Assembly (NCBI GenBank): GCA_033439255.1
Contig: CM065886.1
Coordinates: forward strand, 2,418,001-2,482,000
Source: Hericium rajendrae
Lineage: Eukaryota; Basidiomycota; Agaricomycetes; Russulales; Hericiaceae
Direction: 5' to 3'
Length of the DNA stretch: 64,000 nucleotides
Shown here: one piece after another, positions 1-8,614 of the stretch
Layout: each line of letters begins with the position of its first letter
Numbering within the stretch: the stretch's first letter is position 1
Notes under the pieces: generated by a model
Database searches by the model: none
What the model was told of the DNA's origin: nothing
Seen by the model: the letters and a program-made list of their open reading frames with translations, nothing else
Made by a program: the position numbers and the translations under genes

Positions 1-569
1 TGCACGACGGAGTGCAGCAGCGCGAAGGTCTGCGCGGTCGCGCCCTCGAGCGACTGCGTGAGGCTCGCGTTCGCGGCGGGGTTGTTTGGGTCGAAGGGTT
101 GTCCATACATGCCCATGCCGCCCATTCCCCCCATGCCCATGCCCATGCCTGGGTACATCCCGTTCATGCCATACGATCCGCCGTATCCTCCTCCATACGA
201 ACCGTAACCGCTGGTGCCATAGCCTCCGTAGCCGCCCATGCCGCCGCCCGCCATGCCGCCGTACATGCCGCCCGAACTGTATGGCGAGTAGCCGCCGGCA
301 AGGCCACCGCCGACGCCTCCGCCGAGACGGTTATAAGGCGAGTAGCCAGAGTAGGGTGTGTTGAAAGCGGTACTTGTTGAAGCGAGAGATGAATTCGTAA
401 AGGAGGTAGGGCGGTTGGGGACAGATGGTGTAGAGGAAGATGAAGGTGCAGCTGCTGGTGGCTGTGGTTGCCCAGATGCAGTGGTTGTGGATGCGGAAGC
501 GGGCGTGGCAGACGATGAAACAGCAGCTACGGCGCCGTTACGCTCCCATGGTTTTGGAGGTGAGACCAT
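1..569 (-). CDS. PEX13: Peroxisomal membrane protein PEX13, N-terminal part (cut by window edge)
   Basis: The frame starts at 569 with MVSPPKPWERNG and stays open to base 1 (189 codons), so the C-terminal half lies outside the window. PEX13 is a peroxisomal membrane docking factor that receives PEX5/PEX7 with cargo. The PPKPWE start is the PEX13 family signature. A Ser/Pro/Ala-rich linker follows, then TPYSGYSPYNRLG and a long Gly/Tyr/Met-rich tract. The visible part ends near FDPNNPAANASLTQSLEGAT, where the first conserved helix of the family begins. The SH3 domain and membrane segments would be off the edge. No intron is visible. The Gly/Met tract uses near-repetitive GGC ATG codons on this strand. 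Confidence 0.9.
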   Translation of the reverse strand, partial: MVSPPKPWERNGAVAAVSSSATPASASTTTASGQPQPPAAAPSSSSTPSVPNRPTSFTNSSLASTSTAFNTPYSGYSPYNRLGGGVGGGLAGGYSPYSSGGMYGGMAGGGMGGYGGYGTSGYGSYGGGYGGSYGMNGMYPGMGMGMGGMGGMGMYGQPFDPNNPAANASLTQSLEGATAQTFALLHSVV

Positions 570-1490
570 TTTGAATCGGTGGGTCGAGTGTAAGGGTATG
601 TGACCAGATGTTACGAACAGCCTACAGACTTATGCCTGTCCGTCGATGAAGCCGCTGTATCAATGCCGGCAAGCTCAGTTACCGGCGTGCTTGATGACTG
701 TGATATCGGTCAGTGGTCGGTCAAAAGTTCGAGTTTGAGACTTACAGTTGTGAATTAGACTGAAGTAGATACTGACGACCTCCCGCAAGGCGATGTAGGA
801 AGGCGAGGACGTCGTCGCAGTCGTCGCGGTCGTCGTAGTCGATGGTGAGAACGGGTGAGACGGTGCCAGACGTCGGCCTCAGTTACGTGCGAACAGCGCG
901 GGGTGTGAAATTTACCTTCCTTTCCTGGTGTCTGCGGAACACTTGAGAATCGAGATCAGACAGTGATCTGACGAAGACAAGTCACAAAACAGCACATCGA
1001 CAAGAGTACGACGATGGGAGGTGGTGGCAGGAAGCAAGAGACATCGGCGAGGTTATAGCAATATATGTAAGGACGCTGGAATACAACATCATACTAGCAA
1101 ACAGTAAGTACGTCGGCCGTAACCCTAACCGAGGGTTACACAGGCTATACAGGACCGGATCCTTCCTTCCTCCCTTCCTTCTTGCTTCCTTCCAGTGCAA
1201 TGTTATCGGGGCACAACATTCTTGTCAAGAGGCTCTGAACCATCAAATGTTAGAATGGTTCAAGTCAAAAGACCAAAGCTACACGATTTGTTCTGTTCAA
1301 TACGTGGTGCGTACTTCTCGCAGACGTGGTCGACTGATACATAAATAACCCATTTTTCAAGGTCATAGAGGATACAACAACATGGGGCATACAGACTAGC
1401 AAGCATAGTACATAAACTACTTGGCAATACGGGAACCGCCCTCCAAACATCGACCTCGCAAAAGCGACGCGATGACACACTCTCCGATAT
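570..1490. other. Intergenic: PEX13 upstream and 3' side of the next gene
   Basis: No gene recognised. It holds the PEX13 promoter, a small hairpin at 1119-1139 (8-bp stem, 5-nt loop, containing AACCCTAACC) and a CCTT-rich pyrimidine tract at about 1160-1195. The short minus-strand frames at 1260-1510 lack recognisable motifs and are probably 3' UTR of the gene ending at 1491. Confidence 0.5.
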
Positions 1491-3068
1491 CTATTCATGA
1501 TCCTCGTCAACGTTGCTAAAGCTTCCGTGCACCTGCACGCTCGAGATGGTCATGTCCGGTCCAGCGCCGCTCGCACCCCACAGCGGGAGATCAATAGGAA
1601 CGCGCGAGATCTCAGTCATGGGCAGCCCAGTCAGGGGACTGATTATCTGCGTGCCCGACGGGCACAGAAGCGGCACCTCCTTCTCGCGATACTTGACCGG
1701 CTGCTCCTCATCCGTCAGCGGCCACTCCGCCTTCCGCTTGCCCTTATCTCTGCGCAACAGATCCTCCGCCTGGGACTCGCTGAGCGCAGCGTACGGGCTG
1801 AGCTCGCGCTGCCCGATCACCCACCGCCCGGCCTTCCGCCGCCAATCGAGCGTGGTGTTCGTGCTGTCGCTGCTGTATTCAGACTGGTCGATTGAGCGCC
1901 CGCGCCCGGGCCTGCCCCTGCGCGATGGCCCCGCTTCCGGTCGGAGGGACTCCTGCAGCTGGTATATGTACATCTGTACCACCATGCGTGCGCCGGCCGG
2001 CTCCAGAAAGGCCTCGTACCACAGTTCGACGAGCTCGTCCGGGTCCATCTCGAGCAAATCAGCCACTTCATCTTGCATGTCCCGCACCATCGCCATTTCC
2101 TCCTCCGTCGTGCTCCGGACGATCTCCTTGAATTGGTAGCGCAGCGCGCGCAGCCGGTCCTCCGGTCCGAGCAGAAGGATATCGCAGGTGCACGTCATGT
2201 AGTCGCGCGCGCGCCGCATGATCTGCTCGTTGTCCATGGCTTCATCGGAGCGCAGTTGCGCGAGCTGTTCGGAGACGGTGTGGTTGATGAGCTTGGTCCA
2301 CTGCTCCCTGGCGCGCTCGCTGCTCATCCAGAGCTCCATTGGTTCGTCGGGCTCGGGCTCTTCGTAGTTGTCACCGGCCACTGGAGACAACACCTCTGTC
2401 TCGGCATATTCGCTGGGGGCGTATTCAGTGGCGTATTCGGTGTCGTGGTCATCGTTGGGGTCTGCGGCGGGGGGTGCGACCTGTGGGATCCCGACTTGGA
2501 GGTCGAAGACAGCGGGGCTACGTATGAGCGGCATTCTAGGTTGCTTCTTGCGTGGGGTACGGAGAACGGAACCGGGTTGAAAAGGTAAGTTGCGTCTTGG
2601 AGTGCGTGGTGGTGCTCGGGGAGTCTGTGGTAACGCCAGGTGAGAAGAGGATGCTGAGTGGATGGCCGATGGGGTGTGAGAGAGACGCGCCGTGGTGCGA
2701 TTGATGCGATTGGTGCTATGGGAAAGGCTTGCGGTGGTACTGTTGCTGGTGCGGATGCTGCGAGGGGTGCTTGCGGTGGTGCTGTTGCGGCTTAGGCTGC
2801 GAATGTCGCTGGCATCGTCGATTATAAGGGATCCGGCGAAGGTAAGTATGGCCCCTTGGCCGGTGGCGCTTGGCTTGCCAATGACCACGCCAGCGTTCTG
2901 GGGGCCGTACGCTTTGACTGCTCTGTCGATTCTGTCCTCGAGTGCCTGCACTGTTTCAGGTTGGTTCTCCGGACATGGGGCAATGCTCGGTGTTCTGACA
3001 TTGTTTCGCCTGCTTCGTAAATTATAGTTATGCATAGTTCTAAGATCTGCCATTGTTCGTAGCGTCAT
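1491..3068 (-). CDS. Hypothetical protein, 525 aa, low complexity with helical centre
   Basis: One uninterrupted frame begins with ATG at 3068; a second in-frame ATG five codons later gives MADLRTMHNYNLRSRR and could be the true start. I do not recognise a domain. Residues ~85-180 are Ser/Thr/Arg/Pro rich (SRNSTTAS, PRTPRRN, LRTPRKKQ), suggesting a disordered basic region. Residues ~210-245 are acidic and Tyr rich (YATEYAPSEYAETE, EEPEPDEPMELW). Residues ~245-370 look helical (ERAREQWTKLI, RALRYQFKEIV, MQDEVADLLEMDPDELVELWYEAFL). Two basic patches (SRRGRPGRGR, RRDKGKRK) could be nuclear localisation signals. The lack of introns is unusual for this window. Probably a lineage-restricted nuclear protein; the function is unknown. 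Confidence 0.65.
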   Translation of the reverse strand: MTLRTMADLRTMHNYNLRSRRNNVRTPSIAPCPENQPETVQALEDRIDRAVKAYGPQNAGVVIGKPSATGQGAILTFAGSLIIDDASDIRSLSRNSTTASTPRSIRTSNSTTASLSHSTNRINRTTARLSHTPSAIHSASSSHLALPQTPRAPPRTPRRNLPFQPGSVLRTPRKKQPRMPLIRSPAVFDLQVGIPQVAPPAADPNDDHDTEYATEYAPSEYAETEVLSPVAGDNYEEPEPDEPMELWMSSERAREQWTKLINHTVSEQLAQLRSDEAMDNEQIMRRARDYMTCTCDILLLGPEDRLRALRYQFKEIVRSTTEEEMAMVRDMQDEVADLLEMDPDELVELWYEAFLEPAGARMVVQMYIYQLQESLRPEAGPSRRGRPGRGRSIDQSEYSSDSTNTTLDWRRKAGRWVIGQRELSPYAALSESQAEDLLRRDKGKRKAEWPLTDEEQPVKYREKEVPLLCPSGTQIISPLTGLPMTEISRVPIDLPLWGASGAGPDMTISSVQVHGSFSNVDEDHE

Positions 3069-4507
3069 CAGCGACGCTTTGACAATACAGGCAGAGATGT
3101 CGACTCACGTTATACAACTGAAACTTACTGGAGACGCTTGGGCTTGTTCTTGATGATGGGTGCTTTGAGGTTACTGTCCTGTCGACTTCGCCGTCTCTTG
3201 CCTTCATATACCTCGTCTGTGGTCCTGCTCCCCAAGCTGGCTTTGTTGATTCTGACGGCTTTGGACTGGTATCTTGATTTTGACAAAGCCATTTTTCTTT
3301 GAGGCAAACTGAGGCTGCGGCGTGTCTTTGTCTTTGTCTGCCTTTGTGTCGCCTGCAGTGATGGTGCATTCTTGCAAGCGCTCGTCTTGGCTCGCCGGAC
3401 CGGATGTTCGTATGTTCTGATATGCACGAACGGAACATCAAGACATCTCGAGGTCTGCACGAGTCAAAGGAAGGACTTCTCGATGCTCGGGCGCCTATGG
3501 AGAAACGCGAGCGTTAACAGTGCGCTGGCCTCATGTGCTTTGACCGATCTCGCCACTCTACTCCATTCTTGCAGCCAGCTGCAATATATTCCAGATAATA
3601 TTATTCTGTCAGATCTAATCTTGCGAAGATTCGACAATACGGCTGTATTGAGTCGGCTGTTTTGGCCGTTCGGTCCAAGCCAGGCGCGATCTAAGGCCAA
3701 TGCATCCGAGTCCTGGTACGCGTAATCCCATTGTTCGGTAATATTCGATTTGCCTCATCGATATGGAAATAACTGCATAGTGTCTCTCATCGCTTTGACA
3801 GATGTCCGCTCTCCGATGCGGCAGCGGTCCATTGTGCAGAAGAGCAGGCTGTCGCTTTTCAATTCAATGTTGTGAGCAGTCGCTTGGCTGAACATGAATC
3901 CAAAATCCCGACTCAAGGTACTCCATACCGTCATCTGGTTGCTAGTCGAATTGTGATCAATGCCACCGCTTTCAGAGGACAATGGGATCCACACGGCACG
4001 CGTCGCACCGGCGACCATATCTCCATTATACGGGAACCAGAAATTCAAATGTTAGACTCCGCGAACAATACCCCATGACGCTAGCGTGCTTTATGAGGTA
4101 ATTGGTCGCGCTGCCCCACTGTCTATGCAACAATGGTTGCTGTCCGAACATATGTTCTCCACGTCCACCCGGCGGGGTTTAAAATTGACCGAGAGTATAT
4201 AACGGTTCTCGTGCCTTCCCCTCCCTCGCAATACTCAGAAATCAACTTATCGAAGCCACCGCCCGGCGCAGGACTTCCGTCAAGAACTTCAAGCAACCCC
4301 CAACCGCTCATCGGATCTATACGCACTGTTCTATTGCCACACCAGGTAGCCCAAGCAAACGGTACTTCTTTTCTTCTATTGTCTCGGCCAAAGCTCACCT
4401 CGTTCGCAGAAGTTAAAACCCGTCGCAAGCGACCACATTCTCCCTACGACTCAACTTTTCATACCCAACTCCCACACTCGACAAGAACCCAACACACCCC
4501 ATCCACC
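3069..4507. other. Intergenic with one possible small basic ORF
   Basis: On the minus strand ATG at 3292 opens a 55-codon frame ending at 3125 (MALSKSRYQ... to ...KNKPKRLQ), about 30% Lys/Arg. It ends at a GTAAGT that could be a splice donor, but no joining to the downstream 525-aa frame keeps phase, so I do not call it a gene. TATATAA at 4196-4202 lies about 300 bp before the next ATG. Nothing else is convincing. Confidence 0.4.
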
Positions 4508-5830
4508 ATGGTCCTCTACTATCTCCACCGCCTCCTCCCCCGCATCTTCGGCCGCGCCCTCGGCCGCACGCGCTCCGCGCGCTCCATCGCAGGCCGCAAA
4601 TCCCGCAACGCCCAGCGCCCGAACATCTTCGCCGGGCGCAAGCCCGTGCCCGCCCGGCGCGCGTCCCTCCTCCTCCCGCAGCCCCGCCGCAAGTACAAGG
4701 CAGGCGCACCCCAGCCCCAGAAGATCGAGCTCCAGCGCCCCGCGGACGGGATCTTCGCCGCCAACGCCCCGCGCACGAAGAAGGAGGCGCAGGCGCGCCG
4801 CCACGCGACGATGCTCAAGCGCACGCGCTCGCGCGCCTCGGCGGTGTCCTTCGCGATGGCGCGCGAGGCTGCTACTGCCGAGAACGAGGAGGCGCGCAAG
4901 GTCGCGGAGATCGTCGCCGCCGCGATGCGGAACCTCCCGCTGGATGCGCTTGCCGCGCAGGCGATGTATGAGACGCGTGCGACGCTGCGGCGGGCGCGCG
5001 AGGAGCAGGGGGCGCGCGAGCGCGAGCGGAAGGAGCGGGACCGTGCATTCTGGCGCAGGTTCGCCGACGAGAAGGCTGCGGAGGAGAAGGCGCGGGAGAA
5101 GGCTGCGGAGGATGAGAAGCGGCGGGTGGAGGCGGAGAGGGAGGCGGAGCGACTCCGGGTGCTGGCTGAGGAGCGGCTCCGCGCGATTAACGCGGAGGTC
5201 GAGCGGCGGAAGCGGCTGGAGCAGGAGGAGTTCAGGCGCAAGCAGCTGGAGGAGTTGAGGCTGGCAGAGGTGAGGCGGCGGGCGGAGGCGACGAGGCAGC
5301 AGGAGGCACGAAGGCAGGCAGAGGCTGAGCTCAGGCGTCAGCGCCAGGAGAAGCTGCGTCGACTGTACGAGGACACCCGGAGGGCCGAGGAGGCTGCGAG
5401 GAGGGAGGCTCTTCGCCAGGAGGAGCTCCTGCGCGCCCGCGAGGCTGAGCTCCGCGCTCAGGCCGAGGCGACCGAGTATATCTCATTTTTGCAGGTCTAC
5501 GAGCAGAAGTGGGCCGCTGTGAAGGAAACGCCCATGGGTCCCCCGATGTGGACGTCGGTCGACGTTCCCTGGCCTCTGATTCCCGTCCCTGGCCTTGCTA
5601 CTGTTACCCGCGACATCGTCGAGCCGTTCTTGTTCCACCCGCAGCGCGAGTCCATTCGGGGGAAGACGCGCAAGGAGGTGCTGAGAGCCGAGATGCTGCG
5701 CTGGCACCCTGACAAGTTCAACTCGAGGGTGGCGTGCAGGGTCGTCGAGGAGCACCGCGACTGGGTCGTACACGCTGGAGGGGACGTCGCCAAGATTTTG
5801 ACGGAGATGATGGAGGAGGAGAGTCGTTGA
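4508..5830 (+). CDS. Coiled-coil protein with C-terminal HPD (J-like)/NFKBIL1-like motif
   Basis: The frame is open from 4133, but the ATG at 4508 has a good context (CCACCATGG) and begins the protein-like sequence, giving 440 aa. The N-terminus is very basic (LPRIFGRALGRTRSARS, AGRKSRNAQ) and could be a nuclear or mitochondrial targeting region. Residues ~95-320 form a long Glu/Arg/Ala coiled coil (EEKAREKAAEDEKRR, ERRKRLEQEEFRRKQ). The tail holds VPWPLIPVPG and then EMLRWHPDKFN with HPD at ~400-402. A WHPDKF near a C-terminus is known from NFKBIL1-type proteins and from a set of Agaricomycete hypotheticals, where it resembles a partial J-domain. Codons are strongly G/C-ending. The exact function is unknown; an Hsp70-related role is inference only. 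Confidence 0.7.
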   Translation: MVLYYLHRLLPRIFGRALGRTRSARSIAGRKSRNAQRPNIFAGRKPVPARRASLLLPQPRRKYKAGAPQPQKIELQRPADGIFAANAPRTKKEAQARRHATMLKRTRSRASAVSFAMAREAATAENEEARKVAEIVAAAMRNLPLDALAAQAMYETRATLRRAREEQGARERERKERDRAFWRRFADEKAAEEKAREKAAEDEKRRVEAEREAERLRVLAEERLRAINAEVERRKRLEQEEFRRKQLEELRLAEVRRRAEATRQQEARRQAEAELRRQRQEKLRRLYEDTRRAEEAARREALRQEELLRAREAELRAQAEATEYISFLQVYEQKWAAVKETPMGPPMWTSVDVPWPLIPVPGLATVTRDIVEPFLFHPQRESIRGKTRKEVLRAEMLRWHPDKFNSRVACRVVEEHRDWVVHAGGDVAKILTEMMEEESR

Positions 5831-6243
5831 GGCCAATTATGCTCTATGATATATGTCTGCTATGCCCTTTATGCACTGTACTGTTTATTTCCGTGAATGC
5901 CACGAATGTTTCGTTTAAAGACCAAGCTGGAATGCCGAGCAAAACGACTGAAACACCTTTAAGGTTCAGTAGCGTATCATACCACGACTGACCTTTCACG
6001 ATTTTACTTAGTTTACGGATTTCGTTCACTTGTTTCCTTGTGAATATCTAACAAAGAATCTCTCATACAATCGTAAATTGCCGCGCGCAGGGTGGCATCA
6101 ATCTCAAAGTCGGGCGTCAGCAAAGTCACTTCATGAACCTTAACCCTCGACTACAACGACGCCGAGGCATCGCCTTCTCATAGAGGAGCGAGATCAAAAC
6201 AATATGCCATTATGTGGTAATAAAGTGCCAAAGCTCTATGCCA
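5831..6243. other. Intergenic between convergent genes
   Basis: The A/T-rich 3' regions of the plus-strand coiled-coil gene and the minus-strand Mtf2-like gene meet here. No further gene or motif seen. Confidence 0.6.
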
Positions 6244-7369
6244 TCATGCAGCAGCCTGCAACTCCCGCTTTGCAGCGAGCTTCTGGTCCCTCAGCGATGG
6301 CCCGAGATGCCCGCTCGCCGCCCTCCACTGCTTCAGCCATGATACGTCCTCTCCCTCCTTCTCCAGGCCCTTCTGCACCTTCGCCAGCGCGTACTTCGCC
6401 CACACGGCCTCTCGCTTATCCGCCTGCAGCGGGCCTGCAGTCTCCAGAGTCTGGCGCAACTGTGGCAGAAGTGCGCTACGCAGGGCGCGAGCAGCTACTC
6501 GCTCCTTGTGCGGCACATCGGAAGCCACTGTTGCGCGCACGGACGCAGCGGTGAGCATTGAGCACGAGATGGGGTTGGCAGTGGGTGGTGGTAGGTTGTA
6601 GAGCGAGTAAAGCGCGAGGAGCGTCGTCACGTCGGTGAGGGAGTGCGTCGTGTGCAGACCCTTGAGCAGGATCTGCGCCGCGCGTTCTGTGAGGTTCCCG
6701 AAGCCATATTTGGAGCGGTCACTGAACACGTCCAAGGCAAGCTTGGCACAGTCGAGTTCTACGCAGCGGCCTGGATAGTCGCGTCAAAATAAGTTAGCTA
6801 ATGGCAATCTGGCAGTAGCGAAGATACGCACGGACAAACACTTCTACGTGATTATCGTTCCACTGACGCTTGCTTTCCGTCCATGTGGTAAACAGGCCAG
6901 CAACACGCCGGAGCTGCTCCTCGGTGGTCGCGAGCCCGAACAGATGCGTCCACGCCGAATTGCGCACCTGCCGCGCATCAGGCCTCACGACCCGGCGTCC
7001 AACATGCGTTTTCACGAACTCGAAAAGCTCGTCAAACCGCTTGACACGCGCAGAGTCGGAGAGCTTCTTGCTCTGTTCGGCAGAGGCGGATACGGACGAC
7101 GCGGGAGAAGAGCCACGCGGTGAATCAGAAGACGTGGGGAAGAGTTCGTCGTCTTCTGCGACAAAAGGGTCATATTCGTCTGCGGATTTTTTCGCGCGTA
7201 CTAAACCAGAGGCCTCATGAGTCACCGTATGAGAAAAGAATATCACTGACTTGCCTATCGACATGACATGCAATCCACGAGCAGCAGCGCCGTTCCGCAC
7301 CAGTATAGGCAGTCGACGAGTTGAGAGGTGGAATGAACGGCTTGCCCGTGCTAGCATGGTCGTAGCCAT
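6244..7369 (-). CDS. Mitochondrial Mtf2-like protein
   Basis: Two exons: 7369-6832 and 6770-6244, with a 61-nt intron (donor GTGCGT, branch GCTAAC, acceptor CCAG), giving 354 aa. The join restores FVRRCVELDCAK and keeps frame. The ATG at 7369 was chosen because it gives a classic mitochondrial presequence (ATTMLARASRSFHLSTRRLP). The central part carries FDELFEFVKTHVGRR and VRNSAWTHLFGLATTEEQL; the second exon carries DVFSDRSKYG and HTTHSLTDVTTLLALYSLYNLP. This pattern matches my recollection of the basidiomycete family with the Mtf2 C-terminal domain. Yeast Mtf2/Nam1 acts in mitochondrial RNA processing and translation; that role here is inference. A segment around TCGATAGGCAAGTCAGTG looks donor-like, but no acceptor keeps phase, so it is left coding. 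Confidence 0.6.
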
Positions 7370-7420
7370 GTCCGCTGTTTGATGTGGCCTTGGCGCTGTC
7401 TCGTCCGAGTCGCCGAACAC

Positions 7421-7499
7421 TGTCGGAAGGGAAATTGAATATGGCGTTGAGTCCAGCACGGCTGACGTAACGGTAGAGGCTCTTGCCAAACAAGACCAA
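7421..7499 (-). repeat. Dispersed repeat copy R1
   Basis: About 79 bp just upstream of the Mtf2-like gene are similar (roughly 70% by eye) to 18079-18161 on the plus strand. Shared blocks include TGTTTGGCA, CGTTACGTCA and TGGACTCAACGCCA. Confidence 0.6.
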
Positions 7500-7553
7500 C
7501 TTTACCCGATCTTTTTACCCCGACGTTTCCTTCACTGGAAGCGCCGCCTCGCG

Positions 7554-7574
7554 TCGGCTGAGCCCTTGCTTGCT
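7554..7574 (+). repeat. Left arm of a 21-bp perfect inverted repeat
   Basis: Bases 7554-7574 are the exact reverse complement of 8162-8182. The arms are separated by 587 bp of non-coding DNA, and similarity continues loosely on both sides. This is compatible with the ends of a short MITE-like element. Confidence 0.6.
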
Positions 7575-8161
7575 GAGAGATCCCGCGGTTCGGTCTGGAA
7601 CCGTTTGAACGTACAGTTTTCGTTGTAGTGGTGTTGAAAATTCCATGAAAACCAGATGGAATGTACTACACTCCGAGGAATCTCGCAACGTACAGTACTG
7701 TATGTCAAGCGCACAGACGATCGCTCGTTGTTCCGAATATGGTAAGCGATGTGCCCAATATGTTGAGTCGACCACTGTCGACCACCCCTCCGAAAAGTTG
7801 CTGTAGAGAGCTCAAATGGTGTGCGCAACGTTAACTTTTTTGATAAAGGCCGTTCATAACGTTTTGTCAACGAATATTGCATTTGTTGTCTTAGAAAACT
7901 TCCGCAATGCTCGATATTCGGAGTCGTCGAAAATGTAAAGATTCCGTCCAGGTTTGATGGTGATAATGATTTTTATTCGAGGCCAACGTATCTACCTATG
8001 CATGTATGCAATTTTGCGCAGCATGAGAAGGAAACAAACAACTCTACAAATTATTCTCCGACAACTAACCGATAGCTAACACCAATCTGAGGCCGAATTG
8101 AGACGTCTATGCACATTACAGCTCACTCTACTGTATCTACACCCGCACATCGGACTCCCCT

Positions 8162-8182
8162 AGCAAGCAAGGGCTCAGCCGA
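8162..8182 (-). repeat. Right arm of the 21-bp perfect inverted repeat
   Basis: Exact inverted match of 7554-7574. Confidence 0.6.
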
Positions 8183-8614
8183 TGAGAGCTGCTGCTGCGT
8201 GTCCATGTCAGTCGTCGGTGCTGGACCGATCGAGAGTCAGACTTGCGAAGATTGTAAGTATCAAGTTGAAGCAGACGGAGGCGTCACAGCGTGATGAAGG
8301 TCAGAGCGGCATTATATTGGCCCGTTGTGCCGAACAGTGCGGACGACCGGCATCGCCTCAATTCCAGTGGTGCCAGAGCCCTTGCAAGCAAGGGGACATT
8401 TCTTTACATTACATTTCGCGTCTAAGCCTTGATGTCTCTTCTCGATGTTGTAGATTCAGACTAGTAACTAAGATACCAGCTATTGCTATCATTACAGGGG
8501 TTTTATCGCGTCAAATCCTTGTGTCTAATAGTCCTTGTTTCGAATTCTAACGACCTACAGACTTACAATGCACTGGCTTCTCCCATTAAATCATATACGT
8601 AGTTTCATGGGAAT

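Larger units (their letters stand above)
7370..8614. other. Intergenic with repeats
   Basis: It holds repeat R1, the 21-bp inverted-repeat arms, and a small palindrome at ~8378-8394 (CCCTTGC-AA-GCAAGGG) that reuses the CCCTTGC motif of those arms. The short frames at 7515-7882 and 8109-8550 have no recognisable domain. Confidence 0.5.

Noticed and set aside
1119-1139. Telomere or chromosome end
   Set aside because: Only about one and a half CCCTAA units are present, flanked by ordinary genes.
7215-7499. 94-codon frame over repeat R1 as an alternative first exon of the Mtf2-like gene
   Set aside because: The similarity with 18079-18161 is at DNA level with indels that break the frame, and no splice into the Mtf2-like exon keeps phase; ATG 7369 gives a clean presequence.
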